Shown: positions 28,114 to 32,990 of the stretch, piece by piece | Layout of the letters: each line of letters begins with the position of its first letter | Position numbering within the stretch: the first letter of the stretch is position 1 | Assembly (NCBI GenBank): GCA_003696385.1 | Contig: RFHO01000158.1 | Coordinates: 1-32,990, forward strand | Length of the DNA stretch: 32,990 nucleotides | Source: Planctomycetota bacterium | GTDB taxonomy: Bacteria > Planctomycetota > Planctomycetia > Planctomycetales > Planctomycetaceae | Direction of reading: 5' to 3' | Made by a program: the position numbers and the translations under genes | The notes under the pieces: generated by a model | What the model saw: only the letters and a program-made list of their open reading frames with translations | Told to the model about the DNA's origin: nothing | Database searches by the model: none

Positions 28114-28848
28114 TCAGGCGATCGGCCGCCGTGCCAGACTGAAGCTCTGTCCTGTCGGCCCCGTGCGGGGATCCTGCGCGAGAATCCACAGGGCCAAGGG
28201 GGCCACGTCGTCCGGCTCCTTGACGTACTCACTGGCATACGTCGGATGCCGGGGCCCTGGAGGAAACACGGATGCGGTCAGATCGGTATGGACCGGACCG
28301 GGCACCAGCTCGTTGACACAGATCCCTTCGTCCCAAACTTCCAGCGCCAGGCAGCGGGTGAACATCCACAGTCCGGCCTTGGCGACATTGTAGGAACTGT
28401 TTCCGGCACGGGGCTGATGTCCCATTCCGGAGCCGACGTTGAGGATGTGGCCGCCGCGCGGCTGTAGCAGCGGCCGCGCCGCGCGACTGCAAAGATAGGC
28501 GCCAAACAGATTGACTCGTACGACACGCCACCATGCGGTCGGGTCGTCCTCTCCCACCGGCCGCCGCTCTGTGCCACCGCCAGCGTTGTTGACCAGACCA
28601 TCGAGGACCCCGTAACGATCCCGCACTGCTTCGAACATCGCTTCGACCTGTTGCTCGTCGGCCACATCCGCCACGAACACATCCGCCGTGCCGCCGCGCC
28701 GGCGGATGGAGTCGGCGACCGCCCGCAACGGCTCTTCACTTCGAGCGCACAGCAGCACTTCGCCACCGGCGTCCGCCAGAGCCTCGGCGATAGCCCGGCC
28801 GATGCCCCGGCTGGCTCCGGTGATCAGAAAGCGGCGATTCTCGAACAT
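28114..28848 (-). CDS. Short-chain dehydrogenase/reductase (SDR)
   Basis: The 244-residue protein is a classical SDR. It has the cofactor loop TGASRGIG at about 10-17, DVADEQQ in the adenine-binding region, LVNNAGG, catalytic Ser in LNVGSGMG, and Tyr-x3-Lys in SSYNVAKAG. Arg in LLCARSEEP after strand 2 suggests NADP(H), as inference. The substrate is unknown. The C terminus ends in QSFSLARRPIA, slightly different from the usual TGQ...DGG end. ATG 28848 follows AGGA at about 8 bp spacing; the track ORF from 29142 adds 98 Arg/Pro-rich residues that belong to the noncoding spacer. Only a weak hairpin (CCGGC/GCCGG followed by TTTG, about 28091-28108) lies between it and the protoglobin promoter. 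Confidence 0.9.
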   Translation of the reverse strand: MFENRRFLITGASRGIGRAIAEALADAGGEVLLCARSEEPLRAVADSIRRRGGTADVFVADVADEQQVEAMFEAVRDRYGVLDGLVNNAGGGTERRPVGEDDPTAWWRVVRVNLFGAYLCSRAARPLLQPRGGHILNVGSGMGHQPRAGNSSYNVAKAGLWMFTRCLALEVWDEGICVNELVPGPVHTDLTASVFPPGPRHPTYASEYVKEPDDVAPLALWILAQDPRTGPTGQSFSLARRPIA

Positions 28849-29309
28849 GGCATTCGTCCTGGATGGCTGATCGTTGCAACCACGTCTCGCTCGCGCCGGA
28901 TTGGCCGCGCATCGGCGACTCGGCCCGCTCCCCTTGCGGCGGGCTGGACCGCGCGATACGGAACGGTGTCCGCCGTGAACCTCATCCAGAGGATCGCCAA
29001 AGCGCCGCCGCGGACACAACGTTTCCGGTCTTCGCCGGGTCCGCCCGGCACGCCACGCGTCGCTGCGTGTCGGCGCCGCGGCCGGTTGGCCGGGTTTCCG
29101 GCGACGCGGCGAGGCCCTGCCACAGCCCCTCACAACCGTCACGACCGCTACTTTCGGCCCTGTGGTCCGCTCCTCCAGCCTGTACGACGTCGATCCGTGA
29201 AAGAGGGCGCCCGCGACAGCGTTTCATACACGGACACCTGGCCCGTTGGCCGTCGTGTGCTCCAGCGGCGATTTGCGTCACACCGACCGAAGCACGAAAG
29301 GAGCGCATC
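28849..29309. other. Spacer between SDR gene and small membrane peptide
   Basis: This 461-bp divergent region should contain promoters for the SDR gene (minus) and the small ORF (plus). I saw no convincing -35/-10 or sigma-54 element and no gene. The ORFs listed here are Arg/Pro-rich shadows. Confidence 0.4.
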
Positions 29310-29441
29310 ATGTGGGGAACGGGACACTGGATCGACATCATGTTGAACGCGCTGAATGGGGCGGGCCCCGAGTCGTTCGTACTGGTAAGCCTGGCCGTCG
29401 TCACGGCGGGTTGGCTGTGGTCGTGGTGGTTCTCGGCCTGA
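29310..29441 (+). CDS. 43-residue membrane peptide
   Basis: This ORF is not listed on its own in the track, where it is only the tail of a longer frame. The ATG is preceded by AAAGGAG at ideal spacing, one of the best ribosome binding sites in the window. The peptide has an N-terminal amphipathic part (MWGTGHWIDIMLNALN) and a single membrane segment (SFVLVSLAVVTAGWLWSWWF) ending two residues later. Trp residues at the membrane edge are typical of real small membrane proteins. The function is unknown. It lies upstream of dprA on the opposite strand, and the genes converge with 48 bp between stops. Confidence 0.6.
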   Translation: MWGTGHWIDIMLNALNGAGPESFVLVSLAVVTAGWLWSWWFSA

Positions 29442-29489
29442 ACCGCCGGACCGCTCACGATCGGCGGATCGGCAGTGGTTTCGTGTGTG

Positions 29490-30689
29490 TCATTCGATCG
29501 TGTCGCAGCGGACATAGAAGCCGCCGGGCAGGCGGCGAACGAGTCGCTTCATCTCCAGTACGGTCAGGGTCGCCACAACCTGCGCAGCGTCGATTTCCGT
29601 CTGCCGCAGCAGTTCGTCCAGGTGCTGTTGACGATCGGTGACCAGCTCCAACACATTGCGCTCGCGGTCGTTCAGCCGTAGTTGACGAAGCGAGCGGACT
29701 TCTTCTCCGGACGGGGTGCGGATCGGGTGGGGCGGAGGCCCGATCGATTCCAGCACGTCATCCGCGTGGCGGACCAGCGTGGCCCCGTCTCGCAGCAGAG
29801 CCAGGCATCCTTCCGAAGCCAGGCTGTCCACGGGGCCGGGCACGGCCATGACTTCCCGACCTTGCTCCATGGCATGACGTGCGGTGTGCAGTGCACCGCT
29901 GTTGCGCCTGGCTTCCACGATGATCACCCCCAATGCCAAGCCGCTGATGAGGCGGTTCCGCCGCGGGAAGAGCCCGGCTCGCGCCGGCGTTTCGGCACGG
30001 CATTCGGTCAACAGCGCCCCGTCCGCCACGATCCGCTCCGCCAACCCGGAATGCTCGGGCGGATAAATCCGCTGCAAGCCACTGGCCGTCACGGCGATCG
30101 TGCGTCCGCCGGCCCTCAGAGCAGCCTCGTGCGCCACGCCGTCGATACCGCGTGCCAATCCGCTGACGATCGTGAACCCGGCCCGCGCCAATGCGCCGGC
30201 CAGGCGTTCGGTCTGACGGCGTCCGTAGTGCGTGCAGTGCCGTGACCCGACGATCGCCACCGCAAGTTCGTCCCGCGCCAGCCAACGGCCGCGGAAGTAC
30301 AACACCAGCGGCGGATCCGGAATGTGCTGCAGCGGTCGCGGAAAAAACGGCGATCCCAGCGTCATCACGCCAATGCCCGCTGCCTCACACTGCTGCAGTT
30401 CCCGGCCGGCATGACCTTCATCGATGGCGGTACGCAGTGCGGTGATGGTTTTGCCGCTGATGCCGGGGACCTCGCGCAACTCGGCGTCCGAGGCATTCAG
30501 AACGGAGCGTGCTGAGCCGAAGCGTTCCATCAACCGGCTTGCCAGCCGGGGACCGACCCCGGGTACGAGATGCAGCGTCAGCACCGCCAGCGCTTCGAGG
30601 TCGTTGCGCACGCTGGCGACGGCTTCGGCCACGTCGGCCGCAGCACCGGAAGACACGGGACGATCCGAGCCACTCATCGCGTCGTCCAT
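29490..30689 (-). CDS. dprA: DNA-processing protein DprA
   Basis: The 399-residue protein has an N-terminal helix-hairpin-helix region (LHLVPGVGPRLASRLMERFGS...LREVPGISGKT). The DprA Rossmann core follows (LAVAIVGSRHCTHYGRRQTERLAGALARAGFTIVSGLARGIDGVAHEAAL, FPRRNRLISGLALGVIIVEA, GREVMAVPG). A C-terminal winged-helix domain closes it (LNDRERNVLELVTDRQQHLDELLRQTEIDAAQVVATLTVLEMKRLVRRLPGGFYVR). DprA protects incoming single-stranded DNA and loads RecA during natural transformation. The track start is a TTG; ATG 30689 and ATG 30677 are both possible and neither has a strong ribosome binding site. The gene follows the PDZ fusion gene by 39 bp, so the two are probably co-transcribed. Confidence 0.93.
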   Translation of the reverse strand: MDDAMSGSDRPVSSGAAADVAEAVASVRNDLEALAVLTLHLVPGVGPRLASRLMERFGSARSVLNASDAELREVPGISGKTITALRTAIDEGHAGRELQQCEAAGIGVMTLGSPFFPRPLQHIPDPPLVLYFRGRWLARDELAVAIVGSRHCTHYGRRQTERLAGALARAGFTIVSGLARGIDGVAHEAALRAGGRTIAVTASGLQRIYPPEHSGLAERIVADGALLTECRAETPARAGLFPRRNRLISGLALGVIIVEARRNSGALHTARHAMEQGREVMAVPGPVDSLASEGCLALLRDGATLVRHADDVLESIGPPPHPIRTPSGEEVRSLRQLRLNDRERNVLELVTDRQQHLDELLRQTEIDAAQVVATLTVLEMKRLVRRLPGGFYVRCDTIE

Positions 30690-30728
30690 TCCGGCCGCTC
30701 GCCGGAACCGAAGCAAGCGGCGGATCGA

Positions 30729-32774
30729 TCAAACGGCGTCCAGCACGTCCAGCCAACGTCCGATCCGCTCGACGACGTCCCGCGGCAGTTCGCGCACCGC
30801 ACGCGTCTTCGGCAGGCCGTCGAGCACCGTCGGAAACTTGGCCTTGCGCAGGGCAGCCGCCGACTGGCCAATCGACTTCCAGGTCGGTGAATCCATGCCC
30901 CCGATCAGGTAGAAGGCCATCCGCCGGTCGGGATCCGGTTCGGCGGGGCGCACCACCACCGGCGCATCGACCGCGATCACGCCGCGCAACAGTTCGGTGT
31001 TTCTGGCCACGAGCACGGACGCGGGCGCCACGCTGTCCGCTGCCCCCATGGCGACGATGCGATTCGGATCGACGGTGTAGCGCTGCCGGAACGATTCGAC
31101 CAGTTCGATCACGGCGGGCAGATCGGCCGGTCTGAAGCCCGCCGCATCGTCGGTCGTGGGCGCGAGCACAATGAGTCCGCGGTTGTCACAGATCGGCTTC
31201 AACGCCCTCAGCATTTCGGCCATCATCGTGTCGCCCCGCGGATGCAACCACACGATCAGGCCATAGGAGTGGTCGGGGTTGTAATCGGCCGGCACATAGG
31301 CCCAGTAACCGGGATGTTCGTCCGTTGCCCGCTCCACAAAGTAACCGGTCTTCTGCGTCACCGCCATGGCTGGCGGCGGGATCGTCTGCGGCGGCAATTT
31401 GTCCGGAACCGTCTGCGGCCATGACGCCAGCTCCACTTCGACGTCGAACGCTTCCTCACCCCGTCGGAAACGCAGCGCCACGCGTTCGCCCGGAAGCCTG
31501 CGGCTGATCGCGTCCTCCAGATCCTCCGGTGTGGAAACGCCACGGTCGCCGACCTTGACGATCCGGTCCCGCGAACGCAGTCCGGCGGCGGCTGCGGGAC
31601 TGTCGGGAAATACGAACCTCACGGCGACGCCGGCTTCAACCGCCTCGGTGTCCTGCCGCTCGGAAGCCGCCAGACGAAACGGCAAGACCCCCAGGAACGG
31701 ACGCTCGTACGGCGGCAACTCCGCCACCAGCGTGACCGTGGCATGAAACGTCGCCGAGCCGCGCCTGAAGTCCAACGACACCTCCTCGCCGGCCCACTTG
31801 CCACCGAGGATCTGCAGAACTTGCGCGATCCGCTGGACCGGTCGACCGTCTACCGCGGTCAATTCGTCACCCGGCCGGATCCCCGCTTGTTCGGCCGGCG
31901 ACTTGACGCGCACACGGTCAACGATCGGCCGAGTGGCATAGATGTCCCGCCCGCGGAACGTGACGCCCAGCAAGCCGGGGTGCAGATCCTGACCGGCCTT
32001 CAGCCGCGGAAGAATCCGCTGCACATCGTCCCACGGAATCGCAAAACCGATTCCCGAATCGTACCACTCCACGCCGGCGACTTCCGATGCCCCGCGGCGC
32101 ATCGACAGCGGCACGATGATCCCGATGACCCGGCCGTGGACATCCACCAACGGACCGCCGTAATTGACCGGCGACGTCTTGGCGTCCGTCTGGACGGCCT
32201 TACCCCACACACGGCGCAGGCCACTGATGATCCCCACCGAAATGCTGGGCAGCGGCTGATCGTACGTCCGCCCCAGCGCGATGGCCCATTCTCCGACCCG
32301 TACCGTTTCCTGCGGGGCACCACGCGGGACTGCCAGATCCGCGGCCTCGACCTTCAACAGAGTCAGCATCCGCGCGTGGTCCTGGGCCACCAATCGGGCC
32401 GGCAGACGCCGCCCATCAGGCAGGGTCACGAGGATCGTCGAGGGCTTTTGGGCAAAATTGAAAGCACTGGAGACAATGTAGCCATCGGCGCTCACGACCA
32501 CGCCGGTCGTCGCCCCCATATTCGTCAGCACGCCGCCGACGCGATCGAGGCCTCCGACCGTCTGGATGCGGACGACCGAGGGCGCCACCAGCGCTGCCGC
32601 CTCCTGGAACGCACGCTGTTCGAGCAACATCAGCTCCACGTCGCCGACGGCCGGCCCGGAGTCCGGCGGCTCGTCCGCGGCCAACAACCGGCCACCGGCC
32701 CGCGGCACCACCCACAGCCACGCCAGCAGTAACACGCACCCGACGCACCGAAGCATTTCCGGCAATGGGCGCAT
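30729..32774 (-). CDS. Inactive HtrA-like protein with two PDZ-like domains fused to an inactive hydrolase-like domain
   Basis: The 681-residue exported protein starts with a signal peptide (MLRCVGCVLLLAWLWVVPRAGG). Residues about 45-262 align with HtrA (TTGVVVSADGYIVSS, LVTLPDGRRLPARLVAQD, SISVGIISG, VNYGGPLVDVHGRVIGI, GIGFAIPWDDV). The triad is gone: His is Phe105, Asp is Met136 and Ser is Tyr205. PDZ-like domains follow at about 265-350 (KSPAEQAGIRPGDELTAVDGRPV) and 358-450 (DSPAAAAGLRSRDRIVKVGDRGV). From about 478 an esterase-like alpha/beta fold begins (GYWAYVPADYNPDHSYGLIVWLHPRG). Its nucleophile elbow reads GAADS (577-581), with Ala579 where Ser is expected. It probably acts as a binding or scaffold protein. 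ATG 32774 follows AAGGGA; ATG 32819 is an alternative. dprA lies 39 bp downstream. Confidence 0.87.
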   Translation of the reverse strand: MRPLPEMLRCVGCVLLLAWLWVVPRAGGRLLAADEPPDSGPAVGDVELMLLEQRAFQEAAALVAPSVVRIQTVGGLDRVGGVLTNMGATTGVVVSADGYIVSSAFNFAQKPSTILVTLPDGRRLPARLVAQDHARMLTLLKVEAADLAVPRGAPQETVRVGEWAIALGRTYDQPLPSISVGIISGLRRVWGKAVQTDAKTSPVNYGGPLVDVHGRVIGIIVPLSMRRGASEVAGVEWYDSGIGFAIPWDDVQRILPRLKAGQDLHPGLLGVTFRGRDIYATRPIVDRVRVKSPAEQAGIRPGDELTAVDGRPVQRIAQVLQILGGKWAGEEVSLDFRRGSATFHATVTLVAELPPYERPFLGVLPFRLAASERQDTEAVEAGVAVRFVFPDSPAAAAGLRSRDRIVKVGDRGVSTPEDLEDAISRRLPGERVALRFRRGEEAFDVEVELASWPQTVPDKLPPQTIPPPAMAVTQKTGYFVERATDEHPGYWAYVPADYNPDHSYGLIVWLHPRGDTMMAEMLRALKPICDNRGLIVLAPTTDDAAGFRPADLPAVIELVESFRQRYTVDPNRIVAMGAADSVAPASVLVARNTELLRGVIAVDAPVVVRPAEPDPDRRMAFYLIGGMDSPTWKSIGQSAAALRKAKFPTVLDGLPKTRAVRELPRDVVERIGRWLDVLDAV

Positions 32775-32990
32775 CACCGTCGTTCCCTTTCGGCGGAACC
32801 GCGTTGAGCGATCGATCATCGTTTCCGTTCTCGCATCGTAACTTGCACGGACTACGTCGCGCACACCCGGCACCGCAGGCTTCTCCGGAGCCGCGGACGC
32901 ACACGGCTGGCCCGCCGCGTGGTTTCCTCGTGGGACCGCTGCCGGCAAGCCGTGCCAGACGCCGCGCAGTGAGCGGCTCACGGCGCGGCA

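Noticed and set aside
32940-32962. On the minus strand, CTGGCACGGCTTGCC resembling a sigma-54 promoter for the PDZ fusion gene
   Set aside because: The GG and GC are 8 bp apart instead of the required 10, so it should not be functional.

Overview
The window looks like chromosomal DNA of a planctomycete. The evidence is high GC, several planctomycete-style proteins (a Tat-exported Gfo/Idh/MocA oxidoreductase, a three-BON-domain protein with an aromatic tail, a Ser/Thr kinase with HRDICPRN, a PDZ protein fused to a hydrolase-like domain), sparse operons and long gene-poor spacers. This assignment rests on family recognition, not on a marker gene.

Layout. 1-2.2 kb: a tRNA-Gln(CUG) gene, a gene-poor stretch of about 830 bp, a small four-helix membrane protein and a variant macro-domain protein. 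2.2-4.7 kb: a CitG-family synthase on the minus strand, diverging from a small unknown gene that is ATGA-coupled to a SAM methyltransferase. 5.1-13 kb (plus): an envelope-oriented group with a complete HtrA/DegP protease behind an excellent sigma-54 promoter, a probable lipoprotein cyclophilin, an unrecognised 1161-residue membrane protein and an exported triple-BON protein ending at a strong terminator. 13.3-19.2 kb (minus): cdsA, a Ser/Thr kinase, an exported alpha/beta hydrolase and a UvrD/PcrA helicase. 19.4-26.6 kb (plus): a Tat-exported oxidoreductase, an NtrC-type response regulator preceded by phased repeats, and carB. 26.7-28.9 kb (minus): a MarR regulator with a C-terminal cysteine cluster downstream of a protoglobin, then an SDR oxidoreductase. 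29.3-32.8 kb: a 43-residue membrane peptide (plus), then dprA and a fused PDZ protein (minus).

How the genes may work together. Most are housekeeping functions (carB, cdsA, uvrD, dprA). Two regulatory stories stand out. First, a consensus sigma-54 promoter lies upstream of degP, and a sigma-54 activator is encoded 16 kb away. That activator has sites of the form TGCCAAnTTGACA, phased at 41 bp, upstream of its own gene, and a similar site lies upstream of degP. Second, a protoglobin and a Cys-rich MarR protein form an apparent operon with a palindrome over the likely promoter, which suggests a gas- or redox-responsive switch. The most unusual protein is the 681-residue product at the right end. 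It keeps the HtrA fold signature and two PDZ-like domains but has lost all three protease catalytic residues, and it is fused to a hydrolase-like domain that also lacks its nucleophile serine.
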